A stretch of 64,000 nt of DNA from Petaurus breviceps papuanus (taxonomy: Eukaryota; Chordata; Mammalia; Diprotodontia; Petauridae), in the NCBI GenBank assembly GCA_028583685.1, contig JAMXIF010001210.1:12806924-12870923 (forward strand), in the 5' to 3' direction. Position 1 is the first letter of the stretch. Every line of letters starts with the position of its first letter. Below, piece by piece: positions 21,240-33,489 of this stretch. The notes below the pieces were generated by a model that made no database searches, had not been told where the DNA came from, and saw nothing but the letters and a program-made list of their open reading frames with translations. The position numbers and the translations under genes were made by a program.

Positions 21240-24200
21240 TTTCTTTCATTTAATTTTTTTAAAAAATAAAACAAAAACCCTCCATTATTTTTTTATTTCT
21301 AAATTTTCTCCTTCCACCCATCCCCCTCCACACGCCCCCCATTGGAAGGCAAGAAATAATGATAACTACTACAAATATGAAATCATGCAAAACATTTCCA
21401 TATCAGCCATTTTTGTGAGGGTGGGAAGCAAAATAAAAATATGCTTCCAGTTGCACTCAAAAGTCCATATCCACCTTTGTGGAGGTGGGTAGCATTTTTT
21501 CATCAGGAGTCTTTTGGAATTGTGGATTAATGAACTGATCAGAGTAGCTGAGTCTTTTACTATTGTTTATTGTTATAATATTGCTGTTACTTTGTACAAT
21601 GTTTTCTTAGATCTGTTCATTTCTCTTTCCATCAAGTTATATGGGTCTTCCTCGTTTTTTTTCCAAAACCATCTCCATTATTTCACATCACAATAATATT
21701 CCACCACAACTTATTCTACCATTCCCCAATTGATGGACATCCCCTCAAAAAGTGCTGCTATAAATATTTTTGTACAAATGGGTCTTTTTTATCCTTCTTT
21801 GGGGGTATAGATCTAGTACTGATGGGTCAAAGGGTGTTCACAGTTATAGTCTGTTGGGTATAGTTCTCAATTGTTCTCTAGAACAGCTGGACCTATTCAA
21901 AGCTTCATCAACATGATACATTACTGTATTTACTTTTCCACATCAACCATAGCATTTATCATTTTCCTTTTATCATATTAATCATTCTGACAGATGTGAG
22001 ATGGTACATCAAAGTAGTTTTAATTTGAATTTCTCTAATCAATAAAGCTTCAGAGTATTTTTAATATGACTACTTATAACTTTGATGATTTCTTCTGAAA
22101 ACTGCCACCTTCCTATGCTTTGATTATTTATCAATTGGGGAATGACTTATTTTGTAAATCTGACTCAGTTCCCTATGTTTGTGAAATAAGACCTCTGTAA
22201 ATACTATAAATTCCACATCTCTCTCCTAGTTTCTTGCTCTCCTCCTAATTTTGGCTGCATTTGGTTTTGTTTGTACAAAAACCTCATGTAATCAAAATCA
22301 CCCATTTTATCTCCCATGACGCTCTCTATCTCTTAGTTATGAACTCTTTCTTTTATCCATAGGTCTGCTGGGTAATTTCCCCCCAAGTTCCCTAATTTGC
22401 TTACTGATATCCCCTTTTATGTCTACATGATGAACCCATTTTGAGCTTATCTTAGTATGTAGTATGAAATGTTAGTCTATGGCTAGTTTCTACCAAACTG
22501 GTTTCTAGTTTTCCCAGCATTTCTTGTCAGACACTGAGTTCTCAGGCCAATAGTTTGGATCTGTGGATTTGTCAAACACTAGACTACTGTGATCATCTAC
22601 TTTTATATGTTGTACACTTGATTTATTACATTATTGTTCAACCATCCTATTTCTTATCCAGTTCTAGACTGTTTTGATAATTACTATTTTGTAGTATAGT
22701 TTGAGATCTGATATTGCTAGGCTACCTTTTTTTTAATGATACCCTTGATATTCCTAAACTTTTCTTTCTCCAGATGAAATTTTTAAAAATTACTTTTTCT
22801 AGCTCCATAAAATAATTCTTTGGTAGTCTGATTGGGATGGTACTGATTAAGTAAATAATTTAGGGTAGTGTCATTTTTATTATGTTGGTTCTACCTATTC
22901 ATGAGCAAGTAATATTTCTCCAATTATTTTTATCATCTTTATTTGTGTGAAATGTTTTGTAATTGTGTTCATAGAGTTTCTGTCTCTTGGCAGGTAGATT
23001 CCCAAGTATTTTATACAGTGTGTAGTTATATCAAATGTAATTTATCTCTTGCTGCTGGACATTGTTGGCAATACACAGAAATAGAGGAACGGGTTTATTT
23101 TATATCCTGTAATTTCACTTAGGCGATTAATTACTTAAGCTAATTTAGCTGAATTTTCTAAAAGTTCTCTTAAAGATTCTCCAATTCTCCTAGGATTCTT
23201 ATCATATCATCTGCAAAGAGTTTTATTTCCTCATTGTTCTATTTTTATTCTCTCAATTTCTTTTTCTTGTCTTATTGTGGTAGCATTTCTAATATAATAT
23301 TCAGTAATAATGGACCATCCTTGTTTCACCCTGATTTAACTGGAAAGGCTTTTTACTTTATCTCCATTATTGATAATGGTTATAGATATAGGGTACTTAT
23401 AACTTTAAGAAAATCTCCATTCATTACTATGCTTTCTAGTGTTTTTTTTTTAATAGGAATGGGTGTGGTATTTTGTCAAAAGCTTTTTCTCATCTATTAA
23501 TACAATCATGATTTTTGTTACTGATATTGATCAATTATGCTTAATGTTGTCCTAATAGTCAATCAGGCCTACATTCCTGATATAAATACCACCTGGCCAT
23601 AGTATATGATCTTTGGGATATATTGCTGCAATCTCTTTGCTAATATTTTATTTAATACTTATAGTTAATATTTCCAAATTTTAATGTTTTATTTATTTAT
23701 ATTGATGTTCATTATATTCATTAGGCAAACTGGGTTATAGTTTTCTGTTTTTGCTCTCCCTGGTTTAGCTATCAAAACCATATTTGTATCACAAACAGAA
23801 TTTGGTAGAAATTTCTTTACCTATTGCTTCAAATACTTTATATAGCATTGGGATCACTTAAATGTTTGGAAGAATTCACTTGTAAATCCTGGTCCTGGAG
23901 ATCTTTTCTTAGGGAACTCACTGATGGTTGCTCAATCTATTTTTCTAAGAGTTAATTTAGTTATTCTATTTCCTCTTCTGTTAATCTGGGCAATTAATAT
24001 TTTTATAAATATCCATCCATTTCAATTAGATTGTGAGCTTAACTGGCATTTAAGTAGGTAAAATAATTCCTTATACTTGTTTTAATCTCATCTTCATTGG
24101 TGGTAAAATCAACCTTTTCATTTTTGATACTGGTAATTTGGTTTTCTTATTTTTAAAAATAAAGTTAACTAATGGCTTATTTTATTATCTTTTTACCTCC

Positions 24201-26160
24201 CATAAAACCAGCTCCTAGTTTTATTAGTTCAAAAAATTTTTTTAAACTTTCAATTTCATTAATCTTTCCTTTGATTTCCAAGATGTCTGTTCTGGGGTTT
24301 AGATGGGCTGGTTTTTCAAGTCACACACCTAATTCACTGATCTACTTTCTCTTATTGATACAAGTATTTAGAGATATAAAATTTTCCTTTCATACTGTTT
24401 TGGCTCTATCCCACAACAAATTTTGTTATATTGTCTCATTGTTGTCATTATCTTTAATGAAATTACTGTTTCTATGATTTGTTCTGACCCACTCATTCTT
24501 TATGATTATTTACTCTCCAATTAATTTTAGTCTATGCTTATTCTTTATTGAATGCAATTTTTATAGCATTATGGCCCCCAAAAGGTGTATCTAATATTTC
24601 TGCATTTGTTTGTGAGGTTTTTATATGCTAATACATGCTCAATTTTTGTGAGGGTAACATGTACAGCTGAAAAAAAAAGGTATACTCCTTTCTATTCCCA
24701 CTAGTTTTTTCCCAGAGTTGTATCACATCTAACTTTTCGAAAAATCTATTTATCTTCTTGTTTTCTTTCTTATTTATTTTATGGTTGGAGTGTCTAAGTT
24801 TGAGACAGGTAAGTTAGGGTCCCTCACCAGTACAGTTTTACTATCTATTTCCTCCTATAATTCATTTAATGTTTCCTTCAAGAATGTGAATGCTATGTCA
24901 TTTGTTGCATATATGTTTAGTCTATTACTTGTCTATGGTACATTTTAACAAAATGTAACTTCTCCCATTCTTTTCTAAGTAGGTCTAGTTTTGTTTTTGC
25001 TTTGTCTGAGATCATGATACTACTCCCCCCCCCCCCCTTTTAACTTTAGCTGAAACATATTAGATTCTGGTCCAGTCCCCTGTGTGTATGTTTTTTTTTT
25101 TCTGTTTCAAGTTTATCTTTAGTAAACAATATATATTAATGGATCTTGGTTTTCTAACTCATTCTGCTATTTTCTTGGCTTTTATGGGTGAGTCAATTCC
25201 ATTCAAATTCAGTTATGATTGCTAACTGTGCATTTTCCTCTATCCTGTTGTTTTTTTTTTTAACCCTGCCCTCTACTTAGAAAAAAAATCTGTTTTAGCT
25301 TTTGATCACTGACTCCCTTAATTTACCCACCCCTTGCACTCCCTCCTCCTCCCTTTAGCTCCTTCTACTTCTCTATTGGGTAAGATAAATATCTATAACC
25401 CATAGTTTCTTTAGATTAGAGTGAGGTTCAAGTGCTGCCTGCTTCACCTCATTTCCTCCTCCACTGTAAAAACTCTCGTGTACCTTTTATGTGAAAAAAA
25501 TTTCCCCATTCTTCCTCTCCCTTCCCCCTCCTCCCAATACATCCATTTTTCCTCACTTCTTTTTAGATCATCTCAACATAAGACTCATTCCTTCTGTCTC
25601 TTTCTATCTGTCCTAACAATAAAGTTTTAAAGAGTTACATGCATTACCCTTCAAAATAGAAATGTAAACACTTTAATAACTTTCTTCATAATTTTTCATT
25701 CAAGGCTACCTTTTTAAGCTTCTTCTTGAGTCTTACGTTTGAATTCCAAATTTCCTATTTAGCTCTGCTCTTTTCATCAGGAATGCTTGAAAGTTCTCTA
25801 TTTCATTAAATATACATTTGCACCCCCCTATAGGATTATATTCAGTTTTGCTGGGTAGTTATATTTGGTTGAAACCCTAGCTCTTTTGCTTTCTGAAATA
25901 TCATATTCCAAATCCCTCTGTTCCTTTATTATGGTGGATACTAATCCTCTCGATGGGTCCATTGTATTTGAATTCTTTTTTTCTAGTTGCTTGCACCATT
26001 TTCTTCTTGACCTGAGAGTTCTGGAAGTTGGTTATAATATTCTTAGGAGTTTTCATTTTGGGACCTCTTTCAGGTGGTGGCTAGTGGGTTCTTACAATTC
26101 TGTTTTGCACTCTGGTTCTATGCTATCTGAGCAGTTTCACTTTATGATTTTCAAATAGTC
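21240..26160 (-). mobile_element. Antisense L1 LINE, long, broken, 5'-truncated
   Basis: On the minus strand the order is: C-terminal part of ORF1 (about 26160-25850, with a KNIITNFQNSQVKKKM-like block), ORF2 with endonuclease and reverse transcriptase (about 25700-22000), and a 3' tail ending in a T-run on the + strand near 21245-21260. The catalytic LFADD motif of the reverse transcriptase reads from 23219 down to 23205 (ATCATCTGCAAAGAG on + strand). The coding parts have many stops. Long + strand frames here are antisense shadows. The element appears truncated inside ORF1 at about 26160. Confidence 0.85.
25022..25038. repeat. Poly-C run inside antisense L1
   Basis: A run of about 13 C after TACTACT, likely an expanded homopolymer within the L1 coding remnant. 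Confidence 0.85.
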
Positions 26161-27170
26161 TCTCAAGGTATCCAAGGGGTCCCACAACAGCCTCAACCAA
26201 ATTTTTGCTTACAACTACTTTTTGCTATCCCCAATGCTTTACTTAATTCATGTCCATCCCAAAAGGCTCTTTAAATTCAATTTATGGCTTTGTAAGTATT
26301 CCAATGTGCTTCATTTAAAAACAAAATTTTGGTTCATCTTATATATGGATAATAAAATCAATGACATGTTAAATGTCCATTAAGCCTAGAAGTTACGTGC
26401 ATTTTATACAGTGGAATGTGTTATCTGTCTTTCTTCAAGTGGTAAGTTATAATTATTTCAACAGATATGACATCTCACTGGATTAGTACTTCCCTCTATA
26501 AGTGCAAGATCACAAATGATACATGCTCTTTTATCCAGTGCAATGCCTGACCAAAGATTTTCATAAATCTTCCCTAAAGGATATGTTGCTTACACATACT
26601 GGTAATAAATGATACTGTAATGTAATAAGAAAACAACTTTACCTGCTCTCTTCCTCTCTACAACTCTATTAGGCTCTTCTATATATATGTTAACACTATA
26701 AAGTTTTCTACACTAGTACTACTATTTATCACCCTTATTTTCTTGAACAAAACAGATCTCATCAGCCTACATACTCCTACCAGTATATATCACAATCCAT
26801 CTTTCACCTTTCTGAGTATTTCTTGCCTATATCATTCTATAGATTGTACATTGAGAATAATCTGCTGTGCCAGAAACCTTCCCAAATAATTTAAAGATTT
26901 ATCCCCATGATTTTAAGATATCCTTGGTCATGCTTTACGTCATTCTCTTCTCTACAGCCCTTTTGCCAATATACTCAAGGTACAAGAGACATATATTTTT
27001 TGGACAAAGCTACTGTGTGTATTCATTCTGCTTGATTGATTATGCTTATTTGTTACAAGATTGTTTTTTCCCCCTTTCCTTTTAAAATTTCTCTTCGTTT
27101 TTAGTTGAGGGCTGGCTTGGTGGGGGAAGGGAGGGAGGAGATGGCTTCTGGGAACTTAAATGATTCTTCT
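26161..27170. other. CREB1 intron, AT-rich, no repeat recognised
   Basis: Immediately left of this stretch is the truncated L1. The segment itself shows no L1, SINE or L2 signature that I could identify, and no exon-like frame. A search here for the CREB1 alpha exon (SSCKDLKRLFSGTQ) gave nothing by eye. Confidence 0.5.
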
Positions 27171-28420
27171 AATTATCTCTCCCTGACCTGTTTTCCAGGT
27201 TGGTTGCTTTTGTCAGATATGTTTACATTTGCTTCTATTCTTTAATCTTTTGATTATGTTCTTATTTTTGTCCTACGGAATCACTGTTTTCTGTTTGGTC
27301 TATTCTAGTTTTAAGGGAGGTGGTTACTTGTGTAACACCAGTTTCTCTCCAAAGCTCTTTATTCTCCTTCTAATTCTTTGATTAATTTCTTCTAGGTGTT
27401 CAAATAGTCCTTCTAGAAAACTCATCTTTTCTTCTGAATTATTGCTTGCAGTTGTTAGGTAGTTACAACACTCCTTTTGAGAGATCTCTATTTCTACAGT
27501 AATTTTTTTTTAAATAATCATAGATATTTTCTTGATTTTTTTCATCTCTTTAGCTTCAGATCTTGAAATGGTGCTTTATGACAGTGCAGTGCTTTTGGGT
27601 GGTGCTCTGGGTCTGCTGGGGTTTCTGTATTGACTTCCACTTTCTAGAGTTAGGTCCTTATGATCTTTGAGATTCAGAATCTGCAGTGCCCTCTATGGTG
27701 TTGCCTGCAGGATAAGAGTGGTAGGAACTGCCAAACCCCTAGATGCTTGGGTTTTCCCATTCATTGAGCTACCACTCCCTGGAGTAGCTAAGGTCTCCAA
27801 CCTGGAGTTTTCTCAGGGGACTCTTCACTTTTGATGCTTTGGACATAGTTTCACAGGTTTTCTGTGGTACTGATCATGTTGGGAAGCAGGGTTTATTTTA
27901 TTCCCCTGCATAGGGGACTGGCTTTGCTGGTAGCTCTTTCTTATGATCTTGCTAATTTTATCTTGCTCACAGGATTCTTTCTGACCGATATTCTATGTTA
28001 TTTTAGGGTAGAAGAAGTTACTTACTATAGTTTCATAATCAATATTCAGTATGGTGCAAATTTCATTGGAAGTACATTATGTGGGACCTGGGAAATCTGT
28101 ATCTCTTATTCAGACAGGCATCTTGCATCCTTCTACTTTCATATGCAAACATTCCCTGAAAATATTTAGCTTAGCCAGCATTTACATAAAACTGTCTTTG
28201 AATTTATTTGACAATTTCTTGCTGTTTGATGCGATGATACTGTTTATAATTTTCCTTTCTCCTCCTTGGCAATGTTTTGCAAATGACTTTATACTCTAAG
28301 TTAGTGTTGATCTTAGCTGCTACATCTCTGCTTAGGCAGAAGACAAAGGGCTTGGTGAGTTTCTGGGTTCTTTTGGTCTCCTCATTTGGGCAACTACTTC
28401 ATATTGGCTAAGCTTCCTTA
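27171..28420 (-). other. Possible remnant of an L1-type 5'/ORF1 region, unassigned
   Basis: On the minus strand around 27340-27480 one can read acidic/amphipathic residues such as SFLEGLFEHLEEINQRIRRR, which looks like a coiled-coil of the ORF1 kind. The rest (27550-28400) is higher in GC than its neighbours and resembles untranslated LINE sequence. No diagnostic motif was found, so this is a tentative reading only. Confidence 0.3.
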
Positions 28421-28436
28421 AGAAATAATGATAATT

Positions 28437-28593
28437 GGGGCGGCCAGGTAGCACAGCAAGTAAGAGCACCAGCCCCAGAGTCGGGATGACCTGGGATCGA
28501 ATCCGGGCTCAGACACTTATCACCCACCCAGAAACACCTGGCTGTGTAACCTTGAGCAAGTTACTTAACCCCAATTGCTTAAAAAAAAAAAAA
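28437..28593 (+). mobile_element. Poly-A-tailed tRNA-headed SINE
   Basis: GGGGCGGCCAGGTAGCACAG head, GGGATCGAATCCGGGCTCAG, CACCCACCCAGAAACACCTG, AGCAAGTTACTTAACCCCAA and poly-A. Target-site duplication AAGAAATAATGATAATT / AAGAAATAGTGATAATT at 28420-28436 and 28594-28610, one mismatch. Confidence 0.95.
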
Positions 28594-29104
28594 AAGAAAT
28601 AGTGATAATTGTAGTTAATATCTTTACCTTAGCCACTTTCATATTTTTTGAGTCAGCACCACAAAACTGATCAGATGGGAGGTTTCTGTAATTGAGCACC
28701 AGTAGCTTCACATTCACTTGTTATTGATTCTGACTTTTTCTCTAACCACTTTGTTTTCTGTCTACATGAAAGTGAAATAGCTTTACAAGAATTATTATTA
28801 GGTTCTTTCCTGTATGTTAAAATATAGTCAATTAAATTTATTTTGTGATGTTGTTCAATGCTTTCTATTTTTAATGCTTTTGTTTCAAAAAGAAAATATT
28901 AACGATATATCAATGAGAATAGTCTTAGTAGCATTTGACCTCTAATTTCTTCATCTTGATCCTTATCTTTCAAAATCATTTTCAATGTTTTCTTTTTTTT
29001 TTTTTTGCTCATTTTTGTACTTAAGTCAACGACTATTAAAGTAAATACTGCCCTTGGCAGGGCTAAAGTGTTTTGAGTCTTAGAGGCCATAACAGTACTT
29101 AAAA

Positions 29105-29735
29105 AAAACTTTTTTTGTGTGTTTTCTTAATACTTTTTTTGGGGAATCTTTTATATTATTTATTTCCCCCCAATTACAAGTAAAAACAATCTTTAACATT
29201 TGTTTTTAAAAATTCTGAGTTGCAAACTTTCTTCCTCCTTCAATTTGATATAGATTATACCTGTTATGTCATGCAAAACACATTTCCATATTAGTCATTT
29301 TGTGAAAGAAAACAAAGACAAAAAAACACAAAGAAAAATAAAGTTTAAAAAAAAGTATGCTTTGATTTGTATGCGTACTCTATCAGTTCTTCCTCTGGAG
29401 ACAGAAAGCATTTTTTCATCGTTAAATCCAGGTGAATTGTCTTAAAATCATTGAACTGCTGAGAATAGCTAGGTTATTCACAGCTGATAATTGTACAATA
29501 TTGCTGTTACTATGTACAATGTTCTCCCTGTTCTGCTCATTTCACTTTGCATTGGTTCATGTAAGTTTTTCTGAGCACATCTTGTTCATGTTCTCTGCAA
29601 TACTGCACAACAGTATTCTATCACAATCATATACCACAATTTGTTTAGCCATTCCCCCAGTTGATAGGTATTCAATGGTACTTTTTTTTTTAACAGCATC
29701 TTGTCAGGATACTAAATAATCTAATTAGATATCTA
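29105..29735 (-). mobile_element. L1 3'-end fragment, antisense
   Basis: On the + strand it begins with the reverse complement of an A-rich tail (TTTCCCCCCAATTACAAGTA, AATTCTGAGTTGCAAACTTT) and goes on to TATTGCTGTTACTATGTACA, matching the L1 3' region at 21440-21760. It ends near AGCCATTCCCCCAGTTGATA. 5'-truncated. Confidence 0.8.
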
Positions 29736-30156
29736 TGAGCATGGTCCCTGAGATTCTCATTTTTGGTTTCATTTGTTGTTTTTCTACTACCTCATCTAAC
29801 TGCCAGCAGGGACATTTCCCTTAGAAGAGGGGCTGAAGTCAGTCAAAGTTTCCATTAAAACTTAACAGCTATCTCTCCAGTACCTTAACCAAGCCACATG
29901 CTGAATGCTGAAATGCCTGGGGGAATAAAATAGTCTGATTCTATCTTACATTACTTGGAAAGTATGTTAGGGACAAGATAATAGGTATTGGTCAAAAAAG
30001 CAAGGAAAAAAAATCACAGCAAGGAGGAGTAGGCACTCCAAGATAAAGCCATACTACCACGTATGTTTGAATTATCACTGGTTTTTAAAAAAGGAGATCA
30101 GTAAATCTGCATGCAGTTTATACATATGCAAACTGAAAACTCCTTCATATACATAC

Positions 30157-30303
30157 CTGAACAGTTTGGACTTGTGGAGACTGAATAACTGATGGCTGGG
30201 CTGCCTGAATAACTCCATGGACTTGAACAGTTTGCCCATTTGGGAGCTGCACTAACGTCACCGTTGGAGCAGATGAAGTTGCATGAGCTGCTGGCATAGA
30301 AAC
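30157..30303 (-). CDS. CREB1: CREB1 coding exon 3: N-terminal Q1 activation segment
   Basis: The exon encodes residues 39-87, 49 complete codons: VSMPAAHATSSAPTVTLVQL, PNGQTVQVHGVIQAAQPSVI, QSPQVQTVQ. This is the first glutamine-rich activation segment. Acceptor TTTTTGTAG, donor CAG|GTATGT. Both ends are at codon boundaries, which allows in-frame inclusion or skipping of the 42-nt alpha exon known in other mammals; that exon was not found between here and exon 5. Confidence 0.98.
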
Positions 30304-30479
30304 CTACAAAAATAGAGAAAATGTTACAATAGATACATTAGCACTAATAATAGCATCTCAAAATCATGTAGCATTTTATGTGACAAAATTTAGGTGTTTC
30401 AGTGAGCTTTGCAGGTTCAATAAGCCAATAGTATGATACAGAAGCAAAAAAAAAAAAAAAAGCTAATGGTATTATAGAC

Positions 30480-30580
30480 TGCATAAGTGGCACAGTGACC
30501 AAAGTCTTAGCCCAGTGCTTCTCACATAGCACCTAACTCATATAGTGCTTCATTAATGTTTCCTGAATGAATGAATGCTG
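30480..30580 (+). mobile_element. L2 LINE tail
   Basis: AGCCCAGTGCTTCTCACATA, AGTGCTTCATTAATGTTTCC and TGAATGAATGAATG is the classical L2 terminus with its TGAA repeats. Confidence 0.7.
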
Positions 30581-30599
30581 TCCCCTTGTATTTGCTGTC

Positions 30600-31030
30600 C
30601 CCTTGTATTCTGTTCTGCTTAAAGCACATCTGGAAAAGTGTGTTCAGCTCAGACTCCAGAGTTAGGAAGGGTGGCAATAAGATGTAGAACAAACAGGATG
30701 ATGAAGGGGCAGGAAATGTTTAGGCTGGAGAAGAAAATAAGGGGAACATAAAAGTATTTGAAGGACTGTCACATGGAAAAGTAGTCAGAAATGTTCTTTT
30801 TGGCTCCAAAGGGCAGGAATAGGAACAATAGGTAGAAATTGTAAAGAAGTTAATTTAAGCTTCATAAGAGCTGTACAAAGGTGGAATGAATATGCTACCT
30901 TGGGCCTCCTTTGCTGAAGGTCATCAAGCAAAGGATAGATGACTCCCTATCAGATGATTCAAAGGGAATTCTTTTTTCAGGAATGGTTTGAACAGAAGGT
31001 TCCTTCCAACTTGGAAATTCTGATTCTGTA
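30600..31030 (+). mobile_element. L3/CR1 ancient LINE 3' part
   Basis: In order: AGTGTGTTCAGCTCAGACTC, ATGATGAAGGGGCAGGAAAT, TTTAGGCTGGAGAAGAAAAT, TGAAGGACTGTCACATGGAA, CAAAGGGCAGGAATAGGAAC, AGGTCATCAAGCAAAGGATA and TTCCTTCCAACTTGGAAATT. These are the conserved blocks of the CR1/L3 C-terminal coding end and 3' tail. Strongly diverged but well ordered. Confidence 0.8.
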
Positions 31031-31034
31031 CTAT

Positions 31035-32520
31035 CTTCACAACTCTTGAGCTCTTAAGTGCCAAGCACTAATACCCTTATTTTACCAAGATTAAGTGATT
31101 TTCCTGGGATAACAGAAGTGGAAAAGACCAGTAGGTCCTAACTAAAAACAATTTTTCTAACTTTAAAACTCTTCCCTCTGTACCACTCATTTTCAAAACT
31201 AAAATTACTTTCAACAATAAAAATGTGACATCAACTGGGAAATACTTTACTACGTACAAGAAAACAGTTATGAAATGTAATGTTTTTTTAAAAAAATCAC
31301 TAAATATATTTGCTTCTTTTTCTTCTATTATTTGATTCTATAGCAGACCCTGAAGGAACAAAATAAAGCACTTTGCAAAGTTCCAAACTTTCAGCTTAGC
31401 TTAAAAATGATATCTCCAAGACCAATGTTAGAAATAGTTGAAACGTAAAAAAGAATTTTTTACATTATTAAACATTATTTTAAAAGGTTGTAATAAACAA
31501 AGCTACTTTCAAAAGGAAGTTAAATGTTTCCAGAATAAATTTACAACAAAAGATTTACTCTAAGTCATATATGTAACTTACAAATAAAATGTTAATCATT
31601 TAATTAATGTAAAAAAATATTCTATTACAAATGAGTCCAATATTGCTCTCTTGTAGATCAGCAGACAGGGTGGAAATAAACACATGTTAAAAGTCCTTTG
31701 TCATTCTGTGATTAACACATACAAACACGGGATTCTTTTTTTCTATTTGGTTTCAGACAGTAACTTTATATAACCTACAGAGCTACAAGGGAAATGGGGG
31801 TGAATTTTGGCCTAGACACAAAGTTTTTCATGTATCTTTATTCATGAGTTTATATTAAAGTCTCTTTATTATATGTGTAAATAATGCTCAAAATATCATT
31901 AGTAGTTTTTTCTTGTTATTAAATGATAACAGTAATCAGAAACATAAGGAGAAAAATTATGTCAACACAGAATTCACATGTTTAGGAACTTTGAAGGGTG
32001 AATGAAAAAGGTGGCACTTTATATTTGGGGAAAAAATGAGTATACATATATATATACATATATATGACTAGGCCTATGAAGATATAATTTCATAGATAGA
32101 ATGGCAAATACAAACGGCCTGGAGAAAAGTAAAAGAAAAAACAATACTTTATTTATGGGAGATTACTTTTTGGTCTTCACTTGTGATTTAATTGCTATGG
32201 AAAAATTAAGCCCCCCTTCAACAGGAGCTGAAGAAACTCCTATCAAAATGGAAGGGCAATTGTTTGCAACTTCCAGGCTTAGAGAACTGCCTAGGGCATT
32301 GCAAGTTTAAGTGCCTCCTTCAGAGTCAGTGAGTATATAGAAAAAGTAGACAGTAGACATCAACCCTTGACCTTCTGATTCCAAGGCTTGCTCTTTGTTC
32401 ATATGCAGCTTATATTTATTATGTTAAAACGTGTTTTAATAATGACTTATTAGAGTGCTTCAAGTTTGCAACATGTTTTATGTTCATTCTTCATCCAAAC
32501 CTCTTAAAAATTATATGAAG
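31035..32520. other. CREB1 intron 2, no repeat recognised
   Basis: AT-rich intron sequence with a (TA)n-rich spot at 32041-32066. The 69-codon frame at 32101-32310 has no recognisable family and is probably chance. Confidence 0.5.
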
Positions 32521-32524
32521 CAGA

Positions 32525-32800
32525 TACTATATAGTGATTACCAGAGACAGCTGGATGGTACAGTACATAGTAAGAGAACTAGAATCAAGAAGACCTGAGG
32601 ACAAAACCAGTCTCAGACTCTTCCTGGTTGTGTGACCCTTGGGAAGTTACTTAACTTATGACCACCTCTATTTCCTCCTCTTAAAAAGGTGATAATACCA
32701 GCACCTACTTCCTAGGGTGGTTGTAAGGATAAAGTGAGATGTTACTGGTAAAGTGCTCTGTAAACCTCAAGGTACTATACAAATGCTAGCTGTATAATCA
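32525..32800 (+). mobile_element. MIR/CORE-SINE, nearly full length, old
   Basis: GACAGCTGGATGGTACAGTA head, TCAAGAAGACCTGAGGACAA, TGACCCTTGGGAAGTTACTT, TTCCTCCTCTTAAAAAGGTG, then AGGGTGGTTGTAAGGATAAA and AAGTGCTCTGTAAACCTCAA, the complete MIR order. Confidence 0.8.
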
Positions 32801-33362
32801 TCATCATAGACAAGGAAACTGCCTCACATGAACTAAATGTCACACCCATTATCATCCAGACTACCACCAGCGATGAAATTTCAATCTAAGTCTTCCTATT
32901 ATGACTATTCCACTGTCTATCACATTATATTGTTTTCTTTTTGTAGACAAAAGATATGAAACGACTATCTTGGAAACTCGTTTGAATAAAGCAATGAAGT
33001 TACTTATTACTTGTCCAGTCTTCTGGGTTATATACAAACAGTACTCCAGACAAATGGGCACAATGAAAAAAGAATAGTGTTTTCCTCTAAACAAACAAAA
33101 CTTTCTAAATATTAGGAAAAAATAAGAATATTTCAAAATTGTAACTAAAGAATTATTAAGTTTTGTATGACAATGGCTACTACTTTTCAGTTTTGAACAA
33201 CTATTTACAAGAATTATGCTTATCTAAAGGAAAATAATTTTTAAAATTTCATGTTTCTCCATTCATTCTAGGTATGCCACTATACCAAAAAATTTATTTT
33301 CTTTTAATCCAAAACACATTTAAATTATACAGATTAATGAAAATTCCAAAATTATCTTATAC

Positions 33363-33476
33363 CTGTGCTAATGTTGCAATCTGTGGTTGTGTTTGTACAG
33401 CCATCTGTTGATTTTCTGCCTCCGTTACAGCTGCATCGCCACTCTGTTGGGTCTCTGCACCAGATTCCATGGTCAT
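33363..33476 (-). CDS. CREB1: CREB1 coding exon 2: start codon and first 38 residues
   Basis: The start ATG is 33476-33474, in context CTAAATGACCATGG, as in other mammals; a second in-frame ATG follows as codon 3. Encoded: MTMESGAETQQSGDAAVTEA and ENQQMAVQTQPQIATLAQ. Compared with human CREB1 the visible changes are Thr9 for Asn, Ala26 for Thr and Thr29 for Ala. The exon itself runs 33363-33484, with eight untranslated bases GTAACTAA before the ATG; acceptor ATTATAG, donor CAG|GTATAA. The donor is weak at +5. Confidence 0.98.
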
Positions 33477-33484
33477 TTAGTTAC
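33477..33484 (-). other. CREB1: CREB1 exon 2, 5' untranslated bases
   Basis: GTAACTAA between the splice acceptor (AG at 33486-33485) and the start codon. The short leader is the same as in the human transcript as I recall it, which supports exon 1 being spliced in from the right. Confidence 0.9.
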
Positions 33485-33489
33485 CTATA

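Larger units (their letters stand above)
989..33484 (-). other. CREB1: CREB1 gene body, partial (exons 2-8 with introns)
   Basis: This span holds six coding exons of the bZIP transcription factor CREB1, transcribed right to left. Joined, they give 839 nt of open frame that matches vertebrate CREB1 without a stop, and phases agree at every junction. Numbering below follows the 327-residue isoform that lacks the 14-residue alpha exon. CREB1 binds cAMP-response elements as a dimer in the nucleus and recruits CBP/p300 after phosphorylation of the kinase-inducible domain. The final exon (basic region end, leucine zipper, stop) lies left of base 1 and the untranslated exon 1 was not found. Introns are long and repeat-filled. 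Confidence 0.97.

Noticed and set aside
23234-26158. Long + strand frames such as 24172-24477 and 25865-26158
   Set aside because: These are antisense shadows of the minus-strand L1 ORF2 and ORF1.
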